Below are positions 24,293-35,323 of a stretch of 64,000 nt of DNA, in pieces. Origin of the DNA: Opeltia flavorubescens. Taxonomy: Eukaryota > Ascomycota > Lecanoromycetes > Teloschistales > Teloschistaceae. Made by a program: the position numbers and the translations under genes. Every line of letters begins with the position of its first letter. Positions within the stretch are counted from its first letter, which is position 1. Location: positions 895,932-959,931 of the forward strand of contig KE546968.1 in assembly GCA_000442125.1 (NCBI GenBank), read 5' to 3'. The notes under the pieces are model-generated. The model saw only the letters and a list, made by a program, of their open reading frames with translations, was not told where the DNA came from and ran no database searches.

Positions 24293-25920
24293 AGACTGTT
24301 CTTCTTTGGATGGTGGTGGCCGAATGAGAAAATGATTGGAATTCCTGGGTTGTGGATGAGGGAAGTGTTCGTTGGCACGAATTCAACAGGGTGTATATGA
24401 GCGGCTACGACTGGTTGAATAGTTGTTGTTTGTTCTTAATTATTATACGAGTTCATGCCTAGGTACGCCTGATTTCTTCCACTATTCATCTTCTTACTGG
24501 TCCTCGTGAGCTAATAACTCGATGCAACGATTTTTCATCCATTGCATATTTCGACGTTCCATCCACCGATGGTGGGAAAATACCTGACACTCTGTCAGTA
24601 CATTAAATGTCTGATATCAATTTATCACATGGAATGGCTACTGTTGCAGCTCGTTCCTTGGCTTTCGATATCGTCATATCGATGCTTGCAGTCCACTAAA
24701 GTCTGGCGGATTTAGCGATCCAACAGCATGAAAAAACCGCCCGACCCTCTGGCTGCTGAACGTCGTTGAAGCTAATTTTGCTTTCGAAGCGGAGCTGTAA
24801 ACCAACTCCTTCTGCTCGCATAGTACGGCAATTTCTTCAGCGTGGATGAGGTGGTCACATTTCAGTCTTCTAGACAAACGCGATAATGCCCAGGAGGCGA
24901 AGATGGTTTCTAATAGAGAGATTTAACTCATTCTTCGGCCAATCAACAGCATTTTAATCGTTATCCCGACCTGCACCGACAATTACATGGGATAATTGGG
25001 ATTCTTAATGTCTATGTCTAAGGATGGTAGTAACGTTCGTATTCCAGCTCAACTAAAAAATGAATATCTTCCCTTCTATAATCAGTATCTGCCATCTTCT
25101 TATTCACTTTTCCCTTAATCAGTCCTAGCCACCATTGCGGAATAGGACCTTAAAAAGGTAGTCATCGTCAAAGTCCTTTGATTTTGTTTTGGCCAAGTTT
25201 CTGAGTATTAATGTAGTTTATAGAGTATTTTATCGGGTGGCTACCATAGCATCAACTCCGTAGGCCGAACCTAGGAATTTGAGTCCGTGTCGGACCTTGT
25301 CTACTGAATTTATCGAGTATTGCCATCCCCTTAGAAAGTTTTTGGTGGCTTCACTTAATTTCGGCGGGATGAAAGATTGATAACATCAGAGACTGACCAC
25401 GGCCAAGTATTGGAATTGGAAGTGTTGGCAGTTTCCAATGATACTGACAGCGACCCTGATACCCTCATTGATTCTATTTTGAACGCGGACCCCAGTGTCA
25501 ACGCTCTCTGCAAGAAGAGGAACAGATTCATAATTAGCCAAAGACCCTTTGGGTGCTGTTCAGAAATATTTGCTGGCAAGACCAGCGTTGGGTTTCTTGT
25601 GATAAGCCTTGGAAGTTTGTACTACCCATTCTTACATGGCGCACTTTTCATCTGTGTGTATAAAATACTTTCGCTGATATCAACGAATTGACGAGTTGCT
25701 GGTAGATCCAATACTGTTATCATTTATATATCACTTATGTCGCTATCGATCGTAGGTCGTCATGGATCGGTCATCCAGTGGACAATGACGATAGCTGCCA
25801 GGAATTACCCTACCTAGTATTCACCTTGGATGTCGGAACATCGATACCTCGATTTCCCCTAAATCGAATGCCATGTTAAGGTCACAGACTTCCGCCCGCC
25901 CCAATCGACCCGATCCTCCA
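24293..25920. other. Long intergenic stretch, little coding signal
   Basis: About 1.6 kb, slightly AT-rich, with no clear gene. Short frames on both strands lack protein-like character, except perhaps the one at 25377-25691, listed separately. The last 50 bases are the 3' flank of the minus-strand DUF3237 gene. Confidence 0.45.
25377..25691 (+). CDS. Doubtful 104-residue open frame
   Basis: An open frame of 104 codons. The first 60 residues are protein-like and acidic (LELEVLAVSNDTDSDPDTLI) and the end is hydrophobic. It could be a gene fragment, a real small gene, or chance. No homologous domain is recognised and no splice partner was found. I list it only because the composition of its first half differs from that of random frames nearby. 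Confidence 0.2.
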   Translation: MITSETDHGQVLELEVLAVSNDTDSDPDTLIDSILNADPSVNALCKKRNRFIISQRPFGCCSEIFAGKTSVGFLVISLGSLYYPFLHGALFICVYKILSLISTN

Positions 25921-26580
25921 TTACCCGACCGTATACGCCTTGACCGCAACGCTCTTCCGATCCTTACTGGGTGTGATTGTAGCGAGTATATACTCATCCA
26001 TCAACCCCTTCGCTCGCCCACCAACTTCAATCGTCTGCCCAACTCAATCCAACCGTCAGCTTATCCCTCATCTATATTCTTTGCACTCAACCGAGCATAT
26101 CCATCCAACTTCAGGACAATGAAATGTAACTTACAAGCCTCACGAACTGCCCCGTCGTCGGTCCAACCCCGCTAGCCTGCACGAATACGGAAGAATTATC
26201 ACATGTAGTCCCATAGATGATGATGACCGGCTGCTGGAGAGTTCCTTGTTCAACGACGGTGGGGTAGGCGATACCGCCTTGGATGGTGGCGTTGAGCAAA
26301 GGCCCGGAGAAACTGCCGGGGGTGAGGGGCTCAACTATCGCACTGTGAGTTTCATCTTTTGAAGGTTGAAGAGAGGGAGAACGGGCCGGAGGGATCGGGA
26401 GGACATACTAAGACGAAGCCCTCCTGGAATTTGTATGGGTGGAAGCGGCTTTACGAGACCGACGCTGCCGCTGAATGCGGGTGTGAGAGATGGAAGATCT
26501 ATCGTTTGAGCGTGAGACCCTTGGAGACTAAGTGAGGCGATGAGGAAAAAGAATAGACGCATGAGGACAGAAGAATGCAT
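25921..26580 (-). CDS. Small secreted DUF3237-type protein
   Basis: Three exons on the minus strand (26409-26580, 26135-26334, 25921-26034) with introns of 74 and 100 nt, giving 161 residues. The N-terminus is a clear signal peptide (MRLFFFLIASLSLQGSHAQ, cleavage probably after SHA). The mature part carries the pattern typical of DUF3237 proteins: a PLTPGSFSGPLLNATIQGG segment, a central strand-rich part with TTCDNSSVFVQASG, and a C-terminal EYILATITPSKDRKSV stretch. DUF3237 proteins are common secreted or cytosolic barrel proteins of fungi and bacteria without an established activity. The length is close to the family's usual 150-170 residues. The splice choices are fixed by the need to avoid stops in the intervening frames. 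The CotH-like gene lies upstream on the same strand. Confidence 0.75.
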
Positions 26581-27209
26581 TGTTTGAGGTAGAGATATGG
26601 AAATAAACGAGAGGCGAGGAAAATGAGTTGTTGTACCACAGCTCCAGACCTATATTTACTGAATCCTGACACCTTTACCTCTGCGTTGGTCGATGGGCAT
26701 ATATATGTATACGCATACTATCTTTCATCATCTTTCTAAGCGACCTGAAGACGACCTTGGTTCATGATCACCCTATCAATGACGTACGCATAACCATCAA
26801 TTTTCTTCTGCCTTGGTACAATCGATTCAGCTCCAGCGGTGTTCTTGCATCAGCCGACGGCAAAGTGCGTTGACTGAGGTGCAACTGATAGATTAAATCG
26901 CTTGTAGGACCTTGTTTTGGGACCTGACTAAACCAAGAACAGACGCATTTTGCGAATATCGGCGGCCGGGTAGTCGGTGACAAAAAACGCCGATGAGGCT
27001 GCGGCAGTGGGCTACAGGGGCCGAGTAACCGATTGGTCGACATTCAATTTTTGTGCAAGGTTTGAGGAGGTGAAGAATCGAATCTTAAGTATATGAATTT
27101 TCAAGAAAGATCTGCCGTTATGTTGTAATGCTGTGATATCCATCCCCTCACCGTAAGCGACGAACAATTGATCAAACACCCACCAAGACCAAGGAAGAGC
27201 TTGGAACAA
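26581..27209. other. Intergenic, promoter of the DUF3237 gene
   Basis: 629 bp between two minus-strand genes. Minus-strand frames at 26768-27043 and 27012-27209 have no recognisable features and overlap each other. No RNA gene was seen. Confidence 0.5.
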
Positions 27210-28430
27210 TCACATCGATGATAGATAAGCAATCAGAGCACCTTTCACGCCATTCAACTGGCTTTTGACATCATCAATTCCCCTCACAAAACCATCTGAC
27301 TGCTCCACTCCTGAAGCCTTGAGCAGAGCCACCATCTTATCGACGAGAGCTAAGTTTTCTTTGAGAGAAGTATCAAACACCTTCCCACAATCCTGCAACA
27401 CCGCTTTCAACCGCGCCTTTGCATCTCTGTCGTTGAAGATGAGTTGGGAAAGCACGCCTTCATTCTTGACTTCGAGCTGTTTGTCAGGGTAGTATATTCC
27501 ATCAATGCCGGACGGGATGAGCTTCAGCTTAACATTTTCGACTTTCGGATCTTTCACGGCGACTTGATCATTGTATACAAAAGTATTGTTGGGGTACCCA
27601 TCCCAGTGCTTCACAATTGCCTGCATCGCTAGGACCCGAGTTACCTGTTCGACGTCAATGACTTGCTTAGCCGAGCTAAGGCCTTTGTCCAACAGTGAGG
27701 TCGCCACCGCCAGATCTTTTTGATTGTCGTAATCAGAAAATCCTTCCTGGTTGAATCCTTTGGAGGGAAGAAGATTTTTCGTCTCAAGGTCGAATCGCCA
27801 TTCCGTCTCGTAGAGATTTCCCTTGTCATTATTGTTGAAGTTTCGTTGCATGTAAGGTTCCTTCATCGGCTCGAGGTTCACATAGATTCCTAGATTTTGA
27901 CCATTGATTATGACCTTTGCGAAGTTGCATCGCGCGTACGGTATGCCGCCTTGCCGAAAGATCCCATAACCTACTGGCTGTCGGACGTAGGAATCATCTT
28001 GTTTAGAGTTGTTCAGAGTCAGAGAGTCAATTCCAATCAGATCCAATATAGCTTTCTTGGTCTTCGTTGCATTGTCATTTACCGTTGTACTGGCTTTCTC
28101 CTTTTCTTTCTTCGACAAATGAGAAAAGTCAAGCTTGAGCGAAGGCTTAGTTTTGCTCTCCGAGCCTGCAAACGACTTCTTGACTATAGCGACGCCACTG
28201 AATGGCTGCTTTTGGGTGGGATATTTGGTACCGGAGATGGAGACTGAATCGGTCGGGTACCAGTTGTAGTGATGATACTGGAGCAGATCACTCTCCGAGG
28301 CATCTGCCCGCCATCCCAATGCTGGATTGCAGCCTTTGACATTTTGCCAATTTCCATCTCCCATGGTGATCTCGATAGTAACGACATTTTCGATATCATA
28401 GAACTTGGCAAGTAAATCTTGTACACCCAT
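27210..28430 (-). CDS. CotH-kinase-like protein
   Basis: Single exon, 406 residues. It shows the family order of CotH proteins: an early strand VVTIEITMG; a central KPSLKLDFSHL followed by LTLNNSKQDDSYVRQP (the Asn/Asp-rich loop seen in CotH); then the segment FAKVIINGQNLGIYVNLEP and QRNFNNNDKGNLYE; and a late acidic site in KLIPSGIDGIYYP. CotH family members are atypical protein kinases, known from Bacillus spore coats; Mucorales surface CotH proteins are related. The late motif keeps one Asp where bacterial members have a longer acidic pattern, so activity is uncertain. No signal peptide is visible from this start, although members are often exported, so an unseen first exon upstream is possible. 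The neighbours are secreted-protein genes on the same strand. Confidence 0.8.
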   Translation of the reverse strand: MGVQDLLAKFYDIENVVTIEITMGDGNWQNVKGCNPALGWRADASESDLLQYHHYNWYPTDSVSISGTKYPTQKQPFSGVAIVKKSFAGSESKTKPSLKLDFSHLSKKEKEKASTTVNDNATKTKKAILDLIGIDSLTLNNSKQDDSYVRQPVGYGIFRQGGIPYARCNFAKVIINGQNLGIYVNLEPMKEPYMQRNFNNNDKGNLYETEWRFDLETKNLLPSKGFNQEGFSDYDNQKDLAVATSLLDKGLSSAKQVIDVEQVTRVLAMQAIVKHWDGYPNNTFVYNDQVAVKDPKVENVKLKLIPSGIDGIYYPDKQLEVKNEGVLSQLIFNDRDAKARLKAVLQDCGKVFDTSLKENLALVDKMVALLKASGVEQSDGFVRGIDDVKSQLNGVKGALIAYLSSM

Positions 28431-29734
28431 GGTGACTGTCGGATCCGAACGAGGTTGCGAGCGTCAATACCTGAAATGTGAATACGACTGGGAAGCGGAA
28501 GCTATGGATTGGTAACTGCTTTGTTCTAATAGCTTACGAGGGTCAGTAGAGAGCCGCGACCATCTTCTTATAAGATGTCCGTCATGAAGCTGGGTCATTG
28601 GGACGCTATGAGGAGCGACCTACTACTTCGCCTGGATCCATCAGGGGAAATCGCGATCGAACGCGAGGCTTCGTTCAATGACTGGCGAGTGTGACCTAGA
28701 AAGCTGCAAGCCCCGCCTGCCCCGCATACATCGATCATCCCAAAGATGAATGGTACCGTTAGCAACAGTCACGGCTTAGGACTAATGACAGAAGTCGCGT
28801 CCGATGGCGATTTTGTTGCAGTCCCATCAGAATGGCCGGTATGCGTTCGAGAGTTGCACTGCGTAAGCTTGCTTGGTTTGGAATCGATGTATCGATATCT
28901 AGTTCTTTCGTGATCCGCATTACCCATGCTTGGATTGTTGGACATGACCTTTTCCGATCTTGGGGTAGGCAGACTGATGTGCCTGGCTCGAGTGGAGCTC
29001 CAAATAAGGTAGCTTGTGGCACGCTAAAACCCTGTTTTTGTGGTTAGGGTGCGCCATGGCTTGAGTCTCGAACGCTATCCAAGGTGAGAGAGAGAGCGAC
29101 TGGCATCAGCTAGCAATCAGAGATGAAGGTGACCAAATCAGAGCCTGTGGATTTACTTTGCCTTGTGCAGATGAGGGTAGTCTTAGCTATCAGGGCTTCT
29201 AAAGTAAACAATTTTGAAGAAAGCTTTATTTCCGAAAACGTCAGAATAGCCTCGTTGAGCGACATCTTAGGAAGCTTCTCGGATTGGAAGCTTTAGCCAA
29301 TTTTAGCGACTTTAAGGTATGGGAGAGGATACCCCGACTTTCTGGAGCCCATCAGCAATTTTGATCCAGGCGTTTGGTGTGTTATAATCTCCGAGGTGAA
29401 TTGGTTGATTTGACGGAGAAGCGTGAGTGGCCCAGTGATGCGAGCAGATAGGTTAAACCAGCTAGAAATACTTATTTTTGTCCCTGTTCATACAATTTTT
29501 CAGTCGACGATTCTCCTCGTTGAATCATGCTGCCGACAATGTGTCAATTACAATGGATAATGCTTTGACGCTCACCGCGAACAAATTCTATTTGAAACGC
29601 ATCGTCTTCTAGCAGGAGCAAATTCCGAATTCCCCCTAATCAAAAGATAGACCCAACCTTGCTAACACGCGAGTGTCCAGTAGGAGGAATTACAACGAGA
29701 AGCTGAGCCACTGAGTTTATCTTACAGCACAAGA
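28431..29734. other. Intergenic, no supported gene
   Basis: About 1.3 kb of ordinary composition. Overlapping short frames near 28759-29047 on both strands are not protein-like. The left part will include the promoter of the CotH-like gene and the right part the 3' region of the next minus-strand gene. Confidence 0.5.
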
Positions 29735-30563
29735 TCATGTGTACCGGTCCGTCCCTGGAGTAATCATCCTCACAGAGGTAATCAGCAATGGACTCACGGC
29801 ACTTGTCTGCCTGGCCTGGCTGATCAACACTTTCAATACGCCCTTTCCAGTCGACGGTCCTACAACCCTCCCACTAACAACCTTATATGTCGGATGAGGG
29901 TAATCTCTGCAGCCAGGTTGATCGGCACTTGTGCATGAGGGACAGCTCAGTTGCTGAGGGATAACGACGGTGTGGTCTAGGACGACGCGGAAGAAGACGT
30001 GGGCCGTGCCGTAGTCTGAGCTGTTGTTTCCAAGGTACCATTCGTTGTGGCCCCAGCAGGCTACGTTTGCTCTGGGGGAGTGGTCTCAGGAACATGGAAA
30101 TATCAGCAGGGAAAAGGTGATGGACGTACTCAACAATATATTCGCATCCAGGCGCAAACGTGACGGCTTGGCTTATAATATCGCTACCACCATCGTTGCC
30201 GTATTCACAGACGCTGATGAGAGATTCAGCACTGATCAATGCCTATCTAGCCTGGAAATGCAGGCACAGGGCATACAAGCAATTCGGATCACCGCCCCCA
30301 TATCCACCCTCGGAACTGAGACATGGTTCGTAACCATTCAGGTACTTGCACCCAGGACTACCAATCGTAGGAGCTAGACTCCAGGGAGCATAATCGGGTG
30401 GATTTGGGTAGCCGTAGAAGTTGCCGTTTGTCACGACGTCGGAATTGACAGTGCAAGCTGGCGCTGCAGGTGTAGTCGCATGGGGTTCGAGTTGGTGGTG
30501 ATCAGTGGGTGATGCGCAGACGTAAAGGGCGAATGTTGAGAGGATCAGAAATCGAGTCGCCAT
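29735..30563 (-). CDS. Small secreted Cys-rich protein, possibly carbohydrate-binding-like
   Basis: Three exons on the minus strand (30277-30563, 30130-30213, 29735-30071) with introns of 63 and 58 nt, giving 235 residues. The N-terminal signal peptide is MATRFLILSTFALYVCA. The mature chain has an NGNFYGYP...PWSL opening, a region FVCEYGNDGGSD, then FAPGCEYIVEANVACWGHNEW and a beta-rich second half with YGTAHVFFRVVLD. This resembles the jelly-roll carbohydrate-binding modules common in fungal secreted proteins, but only by pattern. The 3' end is uncertain: a 43-nt GTGAGT...CAG segment inside the last exon could be an intron, which would change the final residues to ...SAGRTGTHDLVL and move the stop to 29722. 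At least eight cysteines point to disulfides and secretion. Confidence 0.65.
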
Positions 30564-31918
30564 TCTTCAATTGTAGAAATCTCTGTGACTTTTCGGATAA
30601 TTCACAGTCTTTATAACAAGGACAGATCCAGGCTCAACCTGCGAAAAGAGAACTTAAACCTTTTATGCCTTCAACATCCCAAATCCTGCTGCGCGGCTGG
30701 TATTCATGGCGCTTCAAAGACTCAGAGCAGCAGTCATATTTCTCGATGTTATTCGTCATGATTAGCGAGTACGAAGTCTGGTTTTGTAGACATTCTGCTT
30801 TTGGACGAAGATGGAGCCACATTATTGGCATGTGACAGCCTCGCGTAGCCCCAAGCAAACGATTACTGCGCTTCAAAAAGTTTAGACGAATTGTTCCAAG
30901 ACTCCAGAGATACTTCCTCACCTTGAGGATGTTGCTCTTGATCCATCTTCGCCTGCAGTCATTCCCTCGACCAATTTGTTTTGCCTCGAGCGTGGAGTTT
31001 TATGCAAGTGATAACATCGTAATCAGCTGTGATACTGGAGACCCTGATCTATTGTATTGAGTTTATTCTTGTCGCAATCGATGGTATTCATCTGTAAGTA
31101 ATAGTTGTATATGTCAGAGGATGGATGTATTCATGGAAATACTTGTCTCCTACTGGACAATCACCAGCCTGCCATATATTTTCGACTCGTATACCCTCAT
31201 ACGCTCAGTGAACGGGGTGAATTATTCTTAGACCATTAAAGCGAGCGCTTCCCTTGCTACATATAGCATTCGTTCAGAGCTTGCTCGGCAAATCGATACC
31301 TCCATTCTCCCTCCTTTGAATTCCATAGCCAGAGAGAGTAGTCAGTCATTCAAATTTCTTGCATGACACAGAGCTCACATACTGCAACTAGGGAATAGGT
31401 CTCATAGCGTACAATATGGATAGACAGGCATTACCTTCATGTCCGAGTACGGAGAGAACGTTCAGAAAAATCAGGTTGCATCCGCATATAATATCTCCGT
31501 GACCTTAGATCCCTCAGGCATAGCGGGATTGTCAGAGATTCTCTACGATACTCTCGAAACCACTGACAAAGCACTGGTTGATTGTAGTTGACGTCCAAGA
31601 GTGGACATGGTTGTGTGAAAAGCGAAATGCAACATGGGATCCTTCTCAAAAAGATCAAAATATATAGTATACTCTCTGGCGCCCTTGAAATAGCAGTATT
31701 CTACAATTTAACGCGTTAATTTCTTGTGTTGAGCTGCTCTATGGCAACACAGTCCTCATTCACTTAATTTCAACAATCAATCGCTTAAATTACGATGTCA
31801 ACCTTTACTTTCTTCGTATACTCTTGCATCAACTGACAACCTATATTTTCAATCACAAATATCTAAATACTTTCAATTTTTGCGCCCTACGTAAAAAATG
31901 GGGCTTTTACATGAATAG
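30564..31918. other. Intergenic, no supported gene
   Basis: About 1.35 kb between divergent genes, so it carries both promoters. The frames at 30634-30921 and 31437-31658 (-) are not convincing. The last 100 bases before 31919 are pyrimidine-rich, as is usual before fungal start codons. Confidence 0.5.
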
Positions 31919-33373
31919 ATGTCTTCCCTGTTGGACCTGGAACTTGAGAGACACAACGTGAGAATCGACAAGATCGATATTGAGACAATCTCTGAGACAT
32001 ACAAGGAGAAGGGATATTTCAAACATTTTGAGACAATGAACTATATAAGTCGCACCATGAGGTGTTTCTGGGCCCTGGATGAGGAAGTTGACGCTATTTT
32101 GGAGCGTGAGAGATGCGACACAGATGCGGGAAACCTAATCCCTACGACCTTCGAAGGACAGGCGAATGAGGAAGGATGGTTGGAAAGTTATTACCTGATC
32201 GAGCAAGTGCTACTCGCCCTGTTGGGGTTTTACAATGTCAAAGTGGATTCTGAAAGCAAACCCAATGGCCAACACTCATTCCATATCAACCTCCTGAGTG
32301 CTTTCAATTGCGAGGGCCATCCTCTAGACCAATCCTTGGGTATGGCTGGACAATACATCGATGAGCAAAGAAGATGGCGCAATTGGTCCAAGTTACAACA
32401 ACGCTCGAAAGAACCACTGAAATGGTCGAATGGAGGTGGCAGATTACACTACAGTACCTGGTATCCTGAAGTTTACAAAGGCTTGGTGAACGCCTTTCTG
32501 ATCTGTATCAAAGATTCCATCCTGAGAGATAAGTCCGATATTGGGCGGGACGATCTTGTAGAGAAGACCTGGACTCGCTGCCCTGACTACACTTGCAAAC
32601 ACCAATGGCACCTTAGCCTCAAATGGAAGCATCGCCCTGAATGTCAATTAGAACCCGTCGAAACCCTGAGATCAACACCTGGAAGAGAGGGAGAGAGAAA
32701 GGACATGGAGAGGAAGGATACTGAGGGAGATGCCATTAGAAGGGAAGACGAAGAGAGGGAAGAGTCAGGGAATGAGGATACTGAGAAAGAGGAAGAGGTT
32801 GAAAGAGAGAGAGTCATCCAGCCGGATGCAGAGAGAGCCGTCCAGTCAGACGCAGAGACAGCCGTCCAGCCGGACGCAGAGAGAGCAATCCAGCTGGACA
32901 CAGAGACAGGGATAAGGTACAAAAGAAGAAACACGGTATCTGAGAAACAATCAGGCTGCCTGAGCCAAATAGGCGGTATAGAAGTAGCGAAGAAAGTGAC
33001 GCAGATAGCCGGCTTAAATGTAGTCGAGAAACGGCGGGATTTAGAGGTGAACCCAGAACTGAACCCGGAAACGGACCTGCAAATGTACTCAGAGACGGAC
33101 CCGCAATCGGACCTGGAAGCGGACTCTGAAGCCTCCCTGGAAGAATATATGGAAATACTTCTGGAAAGAGGCCCAGGAAGAAACAGACAGTTGGAAAGAC
33201 AAAGACAATCAGAAAGGAAAAGGGACAGCGAATGGGAGAGAAGAATGGAGAGAGGAAAGGGAAGGGAAAGGGACCTGGATTCGGACCCAGAATGGGACAC
33301 AGGGAGGCACGGACGGAGGAAAGCCAAAACAAAGGGAAAAAGGAAGGGAAAAGGTAATGGACGCCGATACTAA
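31919..33373 (+). CDS. Paralog family member 1: helical core, Cys/His finger, charged repetitive tail
   Basis: Single exon as drawn, 484 residues. Function unknown. Residues about 95-155 hold the family signature: IEQVLLALLGFYNVKV, then GQHSFHINLLSAFN and HPLDQSLG. Near 220-245 comes one finger-like motif, RCPDYTCKHQWHLSLKWKHR followed by PEC (Cys-x4-Cys-x11-His-x3-Cys), which could bind zinc. The tail (250-484) is unlike the other members: highly charged, with repeats of the form QPDAERAVQSDAETA and an Arg/Lys-rich end GKRKGKGNGRRY that could be a nuclear or nucleic-acid signal. The N-terminus MSSLLDLELE aligns by eye with that of the member at 46658. A 48-nt in-frame segment starting GTGAG after residue 14 could be a removable intron. 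It is furthest from its relatives, with the GH35 gene between. Confidence 0.75.
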   Translation: MSSLLDLELERHNVRIDKIDIETISETYKEKGYFKHFETMNYISRTMRCFWALDEEVDAILERERCDTDAGNLIPTTFEGQANEEGWLESYYLIEQVLLALLGFYNVKVDSESKPNGQHSFHINLLSAFNCEGHPLDQSLGMAGQYIDEQRRWRNWSKLQQRSKEPLKWSNGGGRLHYSTWYPEVYKGLVNAFLICIKDSILRDKSDIGRDDLVEKTWTRCPDYTCKHQWHLSLKWKHRPECQLEPVETLRSTPGREGERKDMERKDTEGDAIRREDEEREESGNEDTEKEEEVERERVIQPDAERAVQSDAETAVQPDAERAIQLDTETGIRYKRRNTVSEKQSGCLSQIGGIEVAKKVTQIAGLNVVEKRRDLEVNPELNPETDLQMYSETDPQSDLEADSEASLEEYMEILLERGPGRNRQLERQRQSERKRDSEWERRMERGKGRERDLDSDPEWDTGRHGRRKAKTKGKRKGKGNGRRY

Positions 33374-33708
33374 GAGAGGAAAAAAGGAAGGTAGAGAGAC
33401 ATCGTTGAAAGCATGAGATCAGAACGCCGAGGATTTTAGCGTCACCGCGCGACTTGTTATAGAATACGATGCACACACGAAAAAGATGGAGAGGCGGCCG
33501 ACCTTAAAGGCGATATAGGTTATTCCTGCGCATGATTTTGAAATATCACTTATCTGGTGGAATTAAACCACATACACAGGCGAGCAATTCCATGGTATAT
33601 CTACAGTGGTTGTGAATTGTGGCTACATTGGATGCACAACTACAGCCATATCGAGGGATCGTAGTGTTGCTACATGGGCATGTTTCTCATTTCGTCCTAT
33701 CACCCAAG
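33374..33708. other. Short intergenic gap between convergent genes
   Basis: 335 bp holding the 3' ends of the plus-strand paralog gene and the minus-strand hemerythrin-like gene. No other feature was seen. Confidence 0.5.
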
Positions 33709-34453
33709 TCAACAATTCGAGTAATACCGAAAAGAGCATCCTTGGCAGCTTACCAACGTCCAGTGTTGCCGCATATGACTGGCACCCAATTGCTCGACTT
33801 CATCTGCAAGATGGTCCCACAGGACATTCCCAAACGTATCCATAAGGGCTTTGAGTTCCGTTAGTCTCAGCTCTCGTTTTCCAGCCGTGCAATCCTTGAG
33901 GTAATCCTCAAAGTGGTCCAACCCAGCATGGATTTGTTTATGCTGGCTGAGTAGCTCCAGTTCTTTGCGAAAGGCTGGCATTCTTTTCGCCAGGACTGGG
34001 TAGATTTGCGTTTCCTCAATGCATGAAATCAAAGTCAGTAGCCCGATTGTCAATTCTGAAGTTTTAAAAAATGCCTTACTATGATGTACGTGCAGACCCT
34101 CGCAGAATTGGATTCCTGTATTCAAGTATTGTCTTATTGACATACCCTGAGGTCGCTTCCCATCAGACGCAGCGGAATACAGGCTATTCCATGTTTGCCG
34201 GAAATGGTTGTGCTGAGGTATGGAATTAAACACAAGCTATGTTAGATGTAGATAATCTTACGTATATCTCCATGACATCGGCCATGTGATTATAGACTTT
34301 GAAGTCCGAAGGAGAAAGCTTCGGTAACGACTGACTTGGTGTGGCAACAGGTGGCTGGCATCCTGCCTGACTGCTGGCCATTCCTCGTTGAGGCAGCGTC
34401 AATCTGCGGGATCCGATCAGTGTTGAGGCAAATAGTCGCTGTACGGTTATCAT
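33709..34453 (-). CDS. Hemerythrin-like (HHE) domain protein, probably mitochondrial
   Basis: Two exons on the minus strand (34262-34453, 33709-34212) with a 49-nt intron, giving 231 residues. The start at 34453 is chosen because MITVQRLFASTLIGSRRLTL looks like a mitochondrial presequence; an ATG at 34381 is the alternative. Joining the exons gives the fungal hemerythrin-like order: FKVYNHMADVMEIY then HNHFRQTW, a HVHHS motif, IEETQIYPVL, HKQIHAGLDHFEDYL and DHLADEVEQLGA, i.e. the His/Glu ligands of a diiron four-helix bundle. Such proteins bind iron and oxygen or act as iron sensors. Oddity: between HVHHS and IEETQ lie 19 extra codons that begin with a good donor (GTAAGG) and contain a branch-like CTGAC, but no AG acceptor in the right phase follows. 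The segment is either retained or the acceptor is lost. Confidence 0.75.
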
Positions 34454-35323
34454 TGACTGCCTATACACCAAGCAAAGTTGACAGAAGTGACCTACTTTAG
34501 AGGGGACGGTTATTAGCGAATAATCGCGAATTGAGGTGCATCTTTTCGCCACGACCAGCACGACGAGTATTTATATAGCATGACACTCTACGTTTTGATA
34601 AGAGCTTTCAACCGAAATCTATATCACTCTTGGACGACAACTTTACGTTTCAGGTTGCAAGGATTCCCTCCGCCACATTTGGTGAGCTGCTTACATTTTC
34701 CGTCAATATCGGCACATGCAAAGGCCCGTGTACCGAGGTACCAAGATTAGCGTACATCATGTCCTTACTGACGATGGGATGTTCCTCCTCCAGCTCGGTC
34801 GAGCGGTGATAACGTTCGTCCGTCACACAAAAGAAATCAAGGCTGATCACTTCTCGTACACCTCTAGAAGTTTCATCTCGTCTACTCAATGAATTGGGAC
34901 TCTGCGCGAGCCTCGTTGCAGACGATCACAGGACATGCTATCCACAACGCCTGTCGAAATTATCAGACCACCAGCTTGGACTCCAGTCTCCAGTCAGAGA
35001 AGCGTACCGTTTGACTTGGTCCACGTTAAGCTTGTCTCGCGATAGGTTCTCACTGAAGCAGCCGCATGATGCATGCGGATCCGTGGGGATTTAGTGAGAA
35101 ACCCCGCAAAAGCCCCATCGGTGTACCTGATGATCCTGGCAGCGTTCTAGAATTTCAACGGTTTCTGCAGGATGATTTCCTCTCTCTCGAGTTCGAGAGG
35201 GGAATCAGAGTGATATCATGGCACATATGCTAGAGAGACGGTGCTCCATTATTTCGACTGCACAATGCTGCATTCAATCCTGTAAACCATTTGTTTCTTG
35301 TACATCCCCAGTCTATAGCGACA
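34454..35323. other. Intergenic, divergent promoters
   Basis: 870 bp between the divergent hemerythrin-like and beta-galactosidase genes. A perfect 7-bp inverted repeat with a 2-bp loop (35184-35199, CTCTCGA/TCGAGAG) lies 125 bp before the beta-galactosidase start and could be a regulator site, with no evidence beyond the symmetry. The minus-strand frame 34650-34889 is not protein-like. Confidence 0.4.

Noticed and set aside
25873-26175. Plus-strand frame MLRSQTSARPNR...
   Set aside because: Antisense to the last exon and intron of the DUF3237 gene and low-complexity Pro/Ser.
32644-33476. Long minus-strand frames antisense to paralog member 1
   Set aside because: Mirror of the charged repeat tail; only Ser, Leu, Phe, Pro runs.
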